This document shows, piece after piece, positions 1-7,632 of a stretch of DNA of 21,533 bases (positions within the stretch are counted from its first letter, which is position 1; each line of letters opens with the position of its first letter). The translations under genes and the position numbers were made by a program. The stretch covers positions 1-21,533 of the forward strand of contig JAPYQX010000011.1 in the NCBI GenBank assembly GCA_029937135.1. The letters are read 5' to 3'. Source of the stretch: Nitrospinota bacterium. GTDB taxonomy: Bacteria; UBA8248. The notes beneath the pieces were generated by a model. The model had not been told where the DNA came from. It saw only the letters and a program-made list of their open reading frames with translations, and ran no database searches.

Positions 1-151
1 CCTCCTCGAGGGCCGCCCGGCCGATGCGCTCGCACTCATCGAGGGACGCCATGATCGGCGCGTCGCTCCTGAAGCTGCAGTAGCCGCACCTGTTCACGCA
101 CCACAGGGTCGTCGCCAGCGTGAAATTCGCGGAATAGGTAATGGTTCGCAG
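1..151 (-). CDS. cofG: CofG-like FO synthase subunit (radical SAM), N-terminal fragment
   Basis: The reverse strand reads RTITYSANFTLATTLWC, then the radical SAM cluster motif CVNRCGYC (CxxxCxxC), then SFRSDAPIM, and runs off the left edge. The ITYS-N-F segment just ahead of a CxxRCGYC motif is typical of CofG. With CofH, CofG makes the 5-deazaflavin FO, the chromophore of coenzyme F420. Only about 50 codons are present, so this rests on the N-terminus alone. No ATG, GTG or TTG lies in frame ahead of the cysteine motif. A good Shine-Dalgarno AAGGAG sits 7 nt before a CTG (149-151), which I take as the start. An in-frame stop lies upstream. The gene follows a CoA-transferase on the same strand after 84 nt. 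F420 synthesis would fit the two LLM-class genes in the window. Another radical SAM family (CofH/MqnC-like) is the main alternative. Confidence 0.66.
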   Translation of the reverse strand, partial: MRTITYSANFTLATTLWCVNRCGYCSFRSDAPIMASLDECERIGRAALEE

Positions 152-235
152 GGCTCGACTCCTTCCCCGAATGTTGGATAATGATGGGTTTTTACGCTCT
201 CATCCTAGCCCGTAATCAACCGGGACGAAAGCCGC

Positions 236-1426
236 CTAGATCACGCCGCTCTGCCTCAGGGCGGCGACCCGCTCGTCCGGCTCGCCCAGAAGGTCCCCCA
301 GGATTTCCCCGGTGTGCTCGCCGAGCATCGGCGGGGGCAGCTTCACCTCCCCCGGCGTGTCCGAGAGCTTGACCGGGATTCCCATCATCCGGAGTGTGCC
401 CGTCTTGGCGTGCGCCATTTCGATGACCATCTCCCGGTGGAGGACCTGGGGGTCCGAGGCGACCTCGCCGATATTCTTGACCGGCCCGCAGGGGACCCCG
501 GCCCGGGAGACGATTTCCTCCCATTCGGCGCGGGTCTTTCGCGCGAGGATTTTGTCGATCTCCGCCTCGAGATCGTCGCGCCCCTTCACCCGGTCGTCGT
601 TCGTCTTCCATCTCGGGTCGTCGGCCAGATCAGCCCGGCCGATGGCGCGTGCGAAGCGGTCCCACAGGCTGTCGTTGGCCGCCGCGACGATGAGTGCGCC
701 GTCCGAGCAGGCGAAATCCCGGTAGGGGCAGATACTCGGATGGCGGTTTCCCATACGGCCCGGCGGGGTTCTTGTCCCGAAGAAATTCCCGGCGGCGTGG
801 CTCATGAGGGCAGCTTGACCGTCCTGGATGGCCATGTCGATGAACTGGCCCCGCCCGGTTTTCTCCCGCGCGATCACGGCGAGGAGAATCCCCTGGATGG
901 CGAACAGGGCCGTCGTCAGATCGGCGATGGCGATCCCGGTCTTGCAGGAAATTCCGTCCTCCTCCCCGGTGATGCTCATCAGCCCGCCCTCGGCCTGGAG
1001 GAGAATGTCGTAGGCGGGCCGCTCCCGGTTCGGGCCCGTCTGGCCGTAGCCCGACACCGAGGCGTAAATCAGGCGCGGGTTGAGGGCGCTCATCTCCTCG
1101 TAGCCGAAGCCGAGGCGCTCGATGGCGCCGGGCCGGAAGTTTTGAATGAAGATGTCGGATTTCTCCACGAGCTTGTGAAGGATTCGCTTCCCCTCCTCGG
1201 CCTTGAGGTCGAGCGTCAGGCTTTTCTTGTTGCGGTTGACGGACTGGAAGTAGGTGCTCTCGCCCCCCTCGTAGAAAGGCGGCCAGCTCCGGGTGTCGTC
1301 CCCGCCCCGGGGGTGTTCCACCTTGATGACCTCGGCGCCCATGTCGCCGAGCATCATCGTGCAGAAGGGTCCGGCCAGGATTCGCGAAAGGTCCAAGACT
1401 CTCAGGCCGTCGAGCGGTGCGGTCAT
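236..1426 (-). CDS. CaiB/BaiF family (family III) CoA-transferase
   Basis: A protein of 396 aa, the usual length for family III CoA-transferases, which move CoA between acids through an aspartyl-CoA mixed anhydride. The N-terminus carries LDLSRILAGPFCTMMLGDMG and AEVIKVEHP. Residues around 95-110 read QNFRPGAIERLG and around 126-132 SGYGQTGP, all family hallmarks. The expected catalytic aspartate is D169 in AIADLTT. I chose the ATG at 1426 (MTAPLDGLRV) because GAGGA lies 8 nt upstream. The earlier ATG at 1441 overlaps that ribosome site and has none of its own. It lies 75 nt behind aroE on the same strand and may be co-transcribed with it. The substrate cannot be read from sequence; family members include formyl-CoA, carnitine, succinyl-CoA:mesaconate and benzylsuccinate transferases. 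Confidence 0.93.
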   Translation of the reverse strand: MTAPLDGLRVLDLSRILAGPFCTMMLGDMGAEVIKVEHPRGGDDTRSWPPFYEGGESTYFQSVNRNKKSLTLDLKAEEGKRILHKLVEKSDIFIQNFRPGAIERLGFGYEEMSALNPRLIYASVSGYGQTGPNRERPAYDILLQAEGGLMSITGEEDGISCKTGIAIADLTTALFAIQGILLAVIAREKTGRGQFIDMAIQDGQAALMSHAAGNFFGTRTPPGRMGNRHPSICPYRDFACSDGALIVAAANDSLWDRFARAIGRADLADDPRWKTNDDRVKGRDDLEAEIDKILARKTRAEWEEIVSRAGVPCGPVKNIGEVASDPQVLHREMVIEMAHAKTGTLRMMGIPVKLSDTPGEVKLPPPMLGEHTGEILGDLLGEPDERVAALRQSGVI

Positions 1427-1501
1427 GCTTTCATTCCTCATCGTGTGCGGTGGTCGCGGCGGCGCGGCGGGAAATTTTCCGCCAGGCCCGTTAGGCGGTG
1501 T

Positions 1502-2380
1502 CTAGGCGGCGGCGAGCGCCTCGAGGACTTTTTTCCGGACCAGGTCCTTGGGCATGCCGGAGCCGGTCCATAATTCCCAGGCGGCCGCGCCCTGGTTGAC
1601 GAACCAGCCGATGCCGCTCACCGTCCGGGCCCCCCGGCGCTTCGCCGCCAGGAGAAACGCCGTGTCCACAGGATTGTAAACGGCGTCGGTGCAGATGGCC
1701 CCCTCGGGGATGGCTTCCTCGGGAAGAGGAGTGGCCGCCTCGCGTTCGGGGTCGCCCTTCATTCCCTGGCTCGTGGTGTTGACGATGATCTCGCGGTCAG
1801 CCGCAGCCCCGGCCAGATCGCCGAGCCCGCCGCCCGAGACTTTCGCGCCGGAGATGTTCGCCTCGATGAACCGGGCGAGCGCCACGGCTTTTTCGGGCGT
1901 CCGGTTGCGAATCTCGATGTGGGCGGCTCCGCTCTGGGCGAGTTTCACGCCCACCGCACGGGCGGCCCCGCCGGCCCCAAGCAGGAGGCACCGCTTCCCC
2001 TCGGGGGTTTCGCCGGTCTCCTCCTCGAGCGCACGCGCCCAGCCGATGCCGTCGGTGTTGTGGCCCTCCGTTTTTCCGCCCTCTCCGAAGGTGACGACGT
2101 TGACCGCCCCCATGACGCGGGCGTCCTCGCTCAACTCGTCCACGAGGCCGTGGATGGCCATCTTGTGGGGGATCGTGATGCAGAGCCCCCCAAACCCCAT
2201 TGTCAATGCTCCCCGGAAGGCCGCCTCGATGTTTTCGGGGCGGACCTCATAAGCCAGGGATCGATAGGGCTCCCCCAGCGCCTCGGCGGCGGCGTTGTGC
2301 ATGACCGGGGACATGGTATGGCCCAGCGGATAGCCGAATATGGCGAGCGTCTTCTCGAGAGCCAACGGCGCATCCTCCAT
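1502..2380 (-). CDS. aroE: Shikimate dehydrogenase (NADP+)
   Basis: Converts 3-dehydroshikimate to shikimate with NADPH in the cytosolic aromatic amino acid pathway. From the ATG at 2380 the protein is 292 aa. Visible are FGYPLGHTMSPVMHN (shikimate binding), ITIPHK with the likely catalytic Lys73, GAVNVV, GHNTDG with Asp110, the GAGGAARAV dinucleotide loop (135-143), and NRTPEKA (159-165), the NADP-preferring signature. NQGAAAWELWTG near the C-terminus completes the active site. The start is uncertain. The ATG at 2380 has no clear ribosome site. GGAGG lies 8 nt before a TTG at 2365, giving MALEKTLAIFGYPLGH, closer to typical AroE N-termini. The gene is divergent from the dehydrogenase at 2547 across 166 nt. 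No other aro gene is nearby. Confidence 0.96.
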   Translation of the reverse strand: MEDAPLALEKTLAIFGYPLGHTMSPVMHNAAAEALGEPYRSLAYEVRPENIEAAFRGALTMGFGGLCITIPHKMAIHGLVDELSEDARVMGAVNVVTFGEGGKTEGHNTDGIGWARALEEETGETPEGKRCLLLGAGGAARAVGVKLAQSGAAHIEIRNRTPEKAVALARFIEANISGAKVSGGGLGDLAGAAADREIIVNTTSQGMKGDPEREAATPLPEEAIPEGAICTDAVYNPVDTAFLLAAKRRGARTVSGIGWFVNQGAAAWELWTGSGMPKDLVRKKVLEALAAA

Positions 2381-2503
2381 TTGTGGTGGCGATAGCTCCG
2401 GGCGGCGTGGCTGTTGCGCACCGGAGAGATGCGTTAGATTACGGATGTGAACCTGCTTCTGCAACACAACCGACGAAATTTTTATTGCCGCGATTTTTTC
2501 TTC

Positions 2504-2531
2504 GTGGTCCCTTTATTTGTGGTCTCTTTAT
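2504..2531. repeat. 13-nt direct repeat ahead of the dehydrogenase ribosome site
   Basis: GTGGTCCCTTTAT (2504-2516) and GTGGTCTCTTTAT (2519-2531) form a direct repeat with a 15-nt period. It ends one base before the AAGGAG ribosome site of the gene at 2547. It lies in the 166-nt divergent spacer between aroE and the dehydrogenase. It could be an operator, part of the core promoter or leader, or a replication-slippage duplication. I see no convincing promoter hexamers to decide. Confidence 0.5.
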
Positions 2532-2546
2532 AAGGAGAGCCTTCCG

Positions 2547-3680
2547 ATGGCTACAGTCCAGGCCGCCACGATGACCCAGCCCGGCGAAATCGCCCTGCGC
2601 GAGTACCCCAAACCCGAGGTGAGCGAGGACGCGCTTCTATTGAAAGTATCGGCGGTCGGGGTCTGCGGTTCGGACAAGCATATGTTCAACGGGAAAATGA
2701 ATCTTTCCTGGCCGGTGATTCCGGGTCACGAGTTCAGCGGAATCATCGAGTCCATCGGCCCCGAAGCGAACCGGTCGATGAAGGTGGTGGGCGGCCAGCT
2801 CAAGGAGGGGGACGCCATCACCGTCGTGCCGGGGACCCAGGCGTGCGGAAAGTGCTGGTACTGCATCCACGTTCCCCACCGGCCCCAACTGTGCCCGAAC
2901 CGCAGCGTGTTCGGCTTCAGGACCTCGGCCGAGGCGCCGCATCTGTTTGGTGCCTTTTCGGAGTATGTCTACGTTCCGGGCGATGCCTTCGTCCTCAAGG
3001 TTCCCGAGGGCCTCTCGATGGAACGCGCCGCCTTGACCGAGCCGCTCGCGGTGGCCCAGCGGGCGGTCAGCCGCGCCCTCTCGCCGGGGGTGCCCTACGC
3101 GGGCGAGGGTTTTGGCGCGGGCTCCCGGTGCGCGGTGATGGGGGTGGGGCCGATCGGCCTGTTCGTGGTGGCCTCGCTCCGGAACATGGGAGCGGGGGAG
3201 ATCATCGCCGTCGATTTGTCGGAGGAGCGGCTCGCGTTTTCCCGAAAATTCGGCGCGACAAAAACGGTGAGTCTCTCGGCGCTCTCCCGCGAGGAGCGAA
3301 AGGAGCAGGTGCTCTCGTGGACGGACGGGGTGGGTCCCGATGTCGTGGTCGAGGCGGCGGGCGTTCCGGCGGCCTTCGAGGAGGGGCTGGACCTGGTTCG
3401 CCGGGGGGGCAAGCTCATCGAGGTGGGCCACTATGGCGATCCCGGCGGGGTCGAGATCAGGCCCCATCAGGTTTGCAACAAGGATGTGGATATCCTCGGC
3501 TCCTGGGCCTATCCCCAGGTGCAGTTCGAGGTGGCGCTGGACATGCTCTCGCGAACCACGCTTCCCATCGACGACATCATCACCCATCGGATGCCGCTCT
3601 CCCAGGTCCAGGCGGGCCTCGAGATTACCGGCACGGGGGACTGTCTGAAAGTCATCCTGACTCCGGACGGGAGCGATTAA
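2547..3680 (+). CDS. Zinc-dependent medium-chain alcohol/polyol dehydrogenase
   Basis: A 377-aa MDR-family dehydrogenase. The start is fixed by AAGGAG (2532-2537) ahead of the ATG at 2547. Catalytic zinc ligands are expected at Cys40 (GVCGSD), His61-Glu62 (PGHEF) and Glu165 (TEPLA). A structural zinc lobe has Cys100, Cys103, Cys106 and Cys116, with a last gap slightly longer than the classic spacing. The Rossmann loop GVGPIG is at 199-204, with Asp223 ending the second strand, which favours NAD+. The overall type is that of threonine, butanediol or sugar-alcohol dehydrogenases; the substrate is unknown. The stop is only 3 nt ahead of the carboxyltransferase gene, so the four genes 2547-7366 look like one operon. 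The alcohol or hydroxyacid oxidised here may feed the acyl-CoA later carboxylated, but that is inference. Confidence 0.92.
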   Translation: MATVQAATMTQPGEIALREYPKPEVSEDALLLKVSAVGVCGSDKHMFNGKMNLSWPVIPGHEFSGIIESIGPEANRSMKVVGGQLKEGDAITVVPGTQACGKCWYCIHVPHRPQLCPNRSVFGFRTSAEAPHLFGAFSEYVYVPGDAFVLKVPEGLSMERAALTEPLAVAQRAVSRALSPGVPYAGEGFGAGSRCAVMGVGPIGLFVVASLRNMGAGEIIAVDLSEERLAFSRKFGATKTVSLSALSREERKEQVLSWTDGVGPDVVVEAAGVPAAFEEGLDLVRRGGKLIEVGHYGDPGGVEIRPHQVCNKDVDILGSWAYPQVQFEVALDMLSRTTLPIDDIITHRMPLSQVQAGLEITGTGDCLKVILTPDGSD

Positions 3681-3683
3681 GGG

Positions 3684-5291
3684 ATGGAAAGAATCAGCTC
3701 CGCGGTGAAAACCTCGGACCCAGGGTTCCAGGAGCGCGCGCGCGCCTACCGGGCCCTGATCGATGATCTGGGCGAAAAACTCGCCGAGGCGGCCGGGGGC
3801 GGTTCACCCGAAGCCGTCGCCAAGCATATCGAGCGGGGGAAGCTGCCCGTCCGCGACCGGGTGCGGCACCTCATCGACCCGGGCAGCTCGTTTCTCGAAC
3901 TCTCCCCCCTCGCCGCCCATGAGGTTTACGGCTCGCCCGTGCCCGCCGCCGGAATCGTGACGGGCGTCGGGCGCGTCTCGGGGCGCGAGGCCGTCATCGT
4001 CGCCAACGACGCCACCGTGAAGGGCGGCACCTACTTTCCCCTCACCGTGAAAAAACATCTCCGGGCCCAGGAGATCGCCCGGCGCTTCCGCCTTCCCTGC
4101 ATCTACCTTGTCGATTCGGGCGGCGCCTTCCTGCCGCTTCAGGACGAGGTGTTCCCCGACCGGGATCATTTCGGGCGCATCTTCTACAACCAGGCGCGTT
4201 TGTCGGCCGAGGGCATCCCCCAGATCGCGGTTGTGATGGGAAGCTGCACGGCGGGGGGAGCCTATGTCCCGGCGATGTGCGAGGAGGCCGTCATCGTCCG
4301 CGGGCAGGGGACTATCTTTCTCGCCGGTCCCCCGCTCGTGAAGGCCGCCACGGGCGAGGAGGTGGACGCCGAGACCCTGGGCGGGGCCGAGGTTCACTGC
4401 ACCGTCTCGGGGGTGACCGACCACATGGCTGAGGACGACGCCGACGCCCTGCGTGTCGCGCGGGACATCATCGCGGCGATACCCTACGAGAAAAAATTCC
4501 CCTTCCCGGTGGAGTCTCCCGAGCCGCCCGCCTACGACCCCGAGGAGCTCTACGGCATTTTGCCCACCGACCTGCGCCAGCCCTTTGATATGTGCGAGGT
4601 CATCGCCCGGCTCGTGGACGGAAGCCGCTTCGGTGAGTTCAAGAAGCTCTACGGCACGACGCTCGTCTGCGGCTTCGCCCGCATCGAGGGAATTCCCGTC
4701 GGGATTTTGGGGAACAACGCCGTCCTCTTCAGCGAGTCCGCCCTCAAGGCGACCCACTTCATCGAGCTTTGCGATCGCCGCGGCGTCCCGCTCGTCTTTC
4801 TTCAGAACATCACCGGCTTCATGGTCGGCAGCCGCTACGAGGCGGGCGGCATCGCCAAGGACGGGGCCAAGATGGTCCAGGCCGTCTCGAACGCCCGCGT
4901 CCCCAAGTTCACCGTCATCGTGGGCGGCTCGTTCGGGGCCGGAAATTACGGCATGTGTGGGCGCGCCTACGAGCCTCACATGCTCTGGATGTGGCCCGGC
5001 GCGCGCATCTCGGTCATGGGCGGTCCCCAGGCGGCCGAGGTCCTCGTCACCGTCCGCCGAGACCGGTTGGCGCGCGAGGAAAAAGAAATGAGCCCCGAGG
5101 AAGCGGACGCCATCGCCGCCCCGATCACTGATCAGTACGAGCGCCAGGGACACCCCTACTACAGTAGCGCCCGGCTCTGGGACGACGGAATCCTCGACCC
5201 GGCCGAGACCCGCCGCGCGCTGGCCCTGGGCCTCTCGGCCGCCTTCAACGCGCCCCTGCCCGAGCGCCGCGCGAGCCAGTTCCGGTTCTAG
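3684..5291 (+). CDS. Acyl-CoA carboxylase carboxyltransferase (beta) subunit, methylcrotonyl-CoA carboxylase type
   Basis: A 535-aa carboxyltransferase that moves CO2 from carboxybiotin to an acyl-CoA. Two crotonase-fold halves are visible. The N-terminal half has SCTAGGAYVPAMCEEAVIV (residues 187-205) and LGGAEVHCTVSGVTDH (232-247). The C-terminal half has FLQNITGFMVGSRYEAGGI (372-390), GGSFGAGNYGM (414-424) and MWPGARISVMGG (436-447). The N-I-T-G-F-M-V-G and W-M-W-P-x-A-R-I-S-V-M-G-G segments are those of the methylcrotonyl/geranyl-CoA carboxylase beta group rather than propionyl-CoA carboxylase. It starts 3 nt after the dehydrogenase stop and is followed 24 nt later by the biotin carboxylase. 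If it is true MCC, the role is leucine catabolism (3-methylcrotonyl-CoA to 3-methylglutaconyl-CoA). No isovaleryl-CoA dehydrogenase, methylglutaconyl hydratase or HMG-CoA lyase lies in the window, so the substrate stays open. Confidence 0.93.
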   Translation: MERISSAVKTSDPGFQERARAYRALIDDLGEKLAEAAGGGSPEAVAKHIERGKLPVRDRVRHLIDPGSSFLELSPLAAHEVYGSPVPAAGIVTGVGRVSGREAVIVANDATVKGGTYFPLTVKKHLRAQEIARRFRLPCIYLVDSGGAFLPLQDEVFPDRDHFGRIFYNQARLSAEGIPQIAVVMGSCTAGGAYVPAMCEEAVIVRGQGTIFLAGPPLVKAATGEEVDAETLGGAEVHCTVSGVTDHMAEDDADALRVARDIIAAIPYEKKFPFPVESPEPPAYDPEELYGILPTDLRQPFDMCEVIARLVDGSRFGEFKKLYGTTLVCGFARIEGIPVGILGNNAVLFSESALKATHFIELCDRRGVPLVFLQNITGFMVGSRYEAGGIAKDGAKMVQAVSNARVPKFTVIVGGSFGAGNYGMCGRAYEPHMLWMWPGARISVMGGPQAAEVLVTVRRDRLAREEKEMSPEEADAIAAPITDQYERQGHPYYSSARLWDDGILDPAETRRALALGLSAAFNAPLPERRASQFRF

Positions 5292-5315
5292 GCGTCTCCT
5301 CTCAAGTGTTCTCCC

Positions 5316-6872
5316 ATGTTCTCTAAAATCCTCATCGCGAACCGGGGCGAGATCGCCTGCCGGATCATCCGCGCCTGCCGCGATATGGGAATCCGCTCGG
5401 CTGTGATCTACAGCGAGGTTGACGAGGGTGCGCTTCACACGCGGCTGGCGGACGAGGCTCACCTCATCGGCCCGGCGGCGCCCGCCGAGAGCTATCTGAA
5501 CATCGAGCGAATCATCGGGGCCGCCATCAACTGCGGGGTCGATGCGGTTCATCCCGGCTACGGCTTCCTCAGCGAGCAGGCCCCCTTCGCCGAGGCCTGC
5601 CAAGAGGTGGGGATCGTGTTCATTGGCCCAGAGCCCGGGACCCTTCGCGCGGCGGGCGACAAGATCGCCTCGCGCGTAGCTGCAGCGGAAGCGGGGGTTC
5701 CGATTATTCCGGGGGCGGCTCCGCCGGAGGGGGATGCCGGTAGCTGGCAGGTAGAAGAATGGAAGGCCGAAGCAGACCGCCTCGAATTTCCGATACTCAT
5801 CAAGGCTGCCGGCGGCGGCGGGGGGCGCGGGATGCGCCGGGCGGATTCGCCCGGAGACATCGAGGAAGCCGTCGCCTCGGCCCGCGCGGAGGCCCTGGCC
5901 GCCTTCGGGGACGGAAGGCTCTACCTCGAAAAAATGCTCCCCGCCGCGCGCCATGTCGAGGTCCAGATACTGGGCGACGGAAGCGGAGCGGCGATTCACC
6001 TCGGCGAGCGCGAGTGCTCGGTCCAGCGGCGCCACCAGAAGGTTTTCGAGGAGTCGCCCGCGCCGGGGATCGCTCCCTCGTTGCGCGAGGATATCCTCGC
6101 CGCCGCCGTTCGCCTCGGTGAGAAATTGAGCTACCGGGGAGCGGGGACGGTGGAGTTTCTCGTCGGGGAGGGCGGCGGGTTTTATCTTCTCGAGATCAAC
6201 GCCCGCCTCCAGGTCGAGCATCCGGTCACCGAGATGGTGACGGGGCTGGACCTTGTGGCCCTGCAAATTCAAATCGCCGCCGAGGGCCGGCTGCCACTCA
6301 CTCAATCGGATATCCGCTTCAATGGGCATGCCGCCGAGGCGCGGCTCTACGCCGAGGACCCCGCGCGGGACTTCATGCCCCAGAGTGGACAGGTCCGCGC
6401 TCTCGATCTGCCGGGCGGGGAGGGGGTCCGGGTGGACACCGGGATTGCGCCGGGAAGTTTCGTCCCCCCCGACTACGATCCGCTGCTGGCGAAAATCATC
6501 GCCTGGGGGGCGGATCGCCCCGCCGCCCTCGCCCGTCTCTCGGGGGCGCTCGCCGGCCTGCAGCTCACAGGTCTTCGAACGAATCAGTCTTTTCTCGCCG
6601 CCGTGGCCGGGCATCCCGCGTTCCGCTCGGGGGAGCTGGCGACGGATTTTATCGAGCAGTGGAAAGATGAGCTCTCCGGCGAATCTTCGGGTGAGGGGAT
6701 GGAGGACGCGCGAATCGCCGCCGCGCTCGGGGTCCATCTCTCCGCGATGAGTTCGCCGGGGGCGCGCCGAAATGATGAGAATGGAGACCGCCACGATCCC
6801 TGGGACCACCTTGGTGAGGGCCGCCCCGGTGGGGATCGCTCCGGCGGCTGGATACCGAGAGGGGCGGCATGA
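5316..6872 (+). CDS. Biotin carboxylase subunit of acyl-CoA carboxylase
   Basis: A 518-aa ATP-grasp biotin carboxylase; it carboxylates the biotin of a carrier protein with ATP and bicarbonate. The N-terminus is KILIANRGEIACRIIRAC. Further on are VDAVHPGYGFLSE (75-87), Lys116 and Lys163, the glycine-rich AAGGGGGRGM (164-173), ECSVQRRHQKVFEE (233-246), and EINARLQVEHPVTE (293-306) with the catalytic Glu293, Asn295 and Arg297. The carboxylase proper ends near residue 450. The remainder is low-complexity and ends DPWDHL...GGW, like the linker that precedes the BT domain in fused MCC/PCC alpha subunits. The fused protein (about 650 aa) would continue into BT and biotinyl domains, but here a stop intervenes. 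Those parts lie in the next gene, whose ATG overlaps this stop (ATGA). The ribosome site ahead of 5316 is weak. Confidence 0.94.
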   Translation: MFSKILIANRGEIACRIIRACRDMGIRSAVIYSEVDEGALHTRLADEAHLIGPAAPAESYLNIERIIGAAINCGVDAVHPGYGFLSEQAPFAEACQEVGIVFIGPEPGTLRAAGDKIASRVAAAEAGVPIIPGAAPPEGDAGSWQVEEWKAEADRLEFPILIKAAGGGGGRGMRRADSPGDIEEAVASARAEALAAFGDGRLYLEKMLPAARHVEVQILGDGSGAAIHLGERECSVQRRHQKVFEESPAPGIAPSLREDILAAAVRLGEKLSYRGAGTVEFLVGEGGGFYLLEINARLQVEHPVTEMVTGLDLVALQIQIAAEGRLPLTQSDIRFNGHAAEARLYAEDPARDFMPQSGQVRALDLPGGEGVRVDTGIAPGSFVPPDYDPLLAKIIAWGADRPAALARLSGALAGLQLTGLRTNQSFLAAVAGHPAFRSGELATDFIEQWKDELSGESSGEGMEDARIAAALGVHLSAMSSPGARRNDENGDRHDPWDHLGEGRPGGDRSGGWIPRGAA

Positions 6873-7366
6873 GCCGGTTAATTTTTGATGGCCAGGAGGC
6901 GGAGGTTTCACCGGGGCCGGGCGGCTACGCGGTCCGCGTTGGAGATCGGGAGTATTCCGTCCGCCTCCTCGCCTGGGACGAAGGATTAATCACCTTCGAA
7001 GTCGAGGGCCGCGTGGTCTCCGCCGCTGTCGAGGTCAGGGGGAGGAAAGCCGAGGTGGTGATCGGGGGCTTTATGACAGCGTTCCCGCTCGAGGACGGGG
7101 AGAGCGCCGGAGCGGGTGCCGGAGCGGGTGGAGCGGGCGCGGGAGATTTCGGCCCCGTCCGGGCCGAGCTTCCGGGCAGGGTTCTTGAGGTCCGCGTCTC
7201 GGAGGGGGATTCCGTCGAGGCCGGGCAGGTTCTCCTCGTCGCCGAGGCCATGAAGATGGAGCACGCCGTCCGCGCCGCCGCGCCCGCCCGCGTGGGGAGA
7301 GTCTATGTCGAGGCAGGGGCGCAGATCACGGAGGGGGAGGTGCTCATCGAGCTTCTCCCGTTGTGA
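6869..7366 (+). CDS. Biotin carboxyl carrier protein with BT-like N-terminal region
   Basis: A 165-aa protein. The C-terminal 70 residues are a biotinyl domain with VAEAMKMEH, where Lys129 of A-M-K-M is the biotin attachment site. It is followed by the mirror half EAGAQITEGEVLIEL. Residues 1-75 (LIFDGQEAEV, VRVGDREYSVRL, AAVEVRGRKAEVVIGG) are beta-rich and resemble the BT domain that docks the biotin arm on the carboxyltransferase in MCC/PCC holoenzymes. A Gly/Ala linker (about 79-92) joins the two parts. The start overlaps the biotin carboxylase stop by 4 nt in the -1 frame, implying coupled translation. The three genes together equal one two-subunit acyl-CoA carboxylase with a split alpha chain. 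No biotin protein ligase is in the window. Confidence 0.93.
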   Translation: MSRLIFDGQEAEVSPGPGGYAVRVGDREYSVRLLAWDEGLITFEVEGRVVSAAVEVRGRKAEVVIGGFMTAFPLEDGESAGAGAGAGGAGAGDFGPVRAELPGRVLEVRVSEGDSVEAGQVLLVAEAMKMEHAVRAAAPARVGRVYVEAGAQITEGEVLIELLPL

Positions 7367-7574
7367 GTTCTCCCGCCGGGAGCCTCACCCTCTGGGTGTT
7401 CATCCATTGGAGGATGAATGAGCGGCGGGGTTCCGTGTGTCATGGCCGCTGTTTCGCCCGGCCCGGTATCGGATTACAATGCGCGTGTTCTCTACAATAA
7501 AAAAATCGAGGCGATGTTCAAGGCGCCTCACCGAATCGAGGCGTTCGAGCTGAGTCCGGGGTGCGTCCTCGCGG

Positions 7575-7586
7575 GAAAATATTTTC
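7575..7586. promoter_or_regulatory. AT-rich 12-bp perfect palindrome upstream of hydrolase
   Basis: GAAAATATTTTC at 7575-7586 is a perfect palindrome. It stands out in GC-rich DNA, 46 nt ahead of the hydrolase start in the 266-nt gap 7367-7632. The same gap contains a T/A-rich run (7590-7617) and two TACAAT hexamers (7475-7480, 7493-7498) that could be -10 elements but lack matching -35 boxes. A small hairpin (CTCCC/GGGAG, near 7373-7385) follows the BCCP gene without a T run, so it is not a clear terminator. The operator role is a guess. Confidence 0.35.
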
Positions 7587-7632
7587 GATGCCGGTTTCTT
7601 TCTGATTTTATTAAAAAAAGGGGGGAGTTTTC

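Noticed and set aside
2420..2460. Possible minus-strand promoter TTGCAG-17 nt-TAATCT ahead of aroE
   Set aside because: The 17-nt spacing is right, but each hexamer matches consensus at only three of six positions, which is not enough to call.
3804..6911. Very long minus-strand open frame (1035 codons) opposite the carboxylase genes
   Set aside because: It lies wholly antisense to two well-recognised genes. Its composition (D/G/R/H-rich) is what GC-rich codon bias creates on the opposite strand; no ribosome site or domain is seen.
7370..7390. CTCCC/GGGAG hairpin after the BCCP gene as a terminator
   Set aside because: The stem is only 5 bp with no T run after it.
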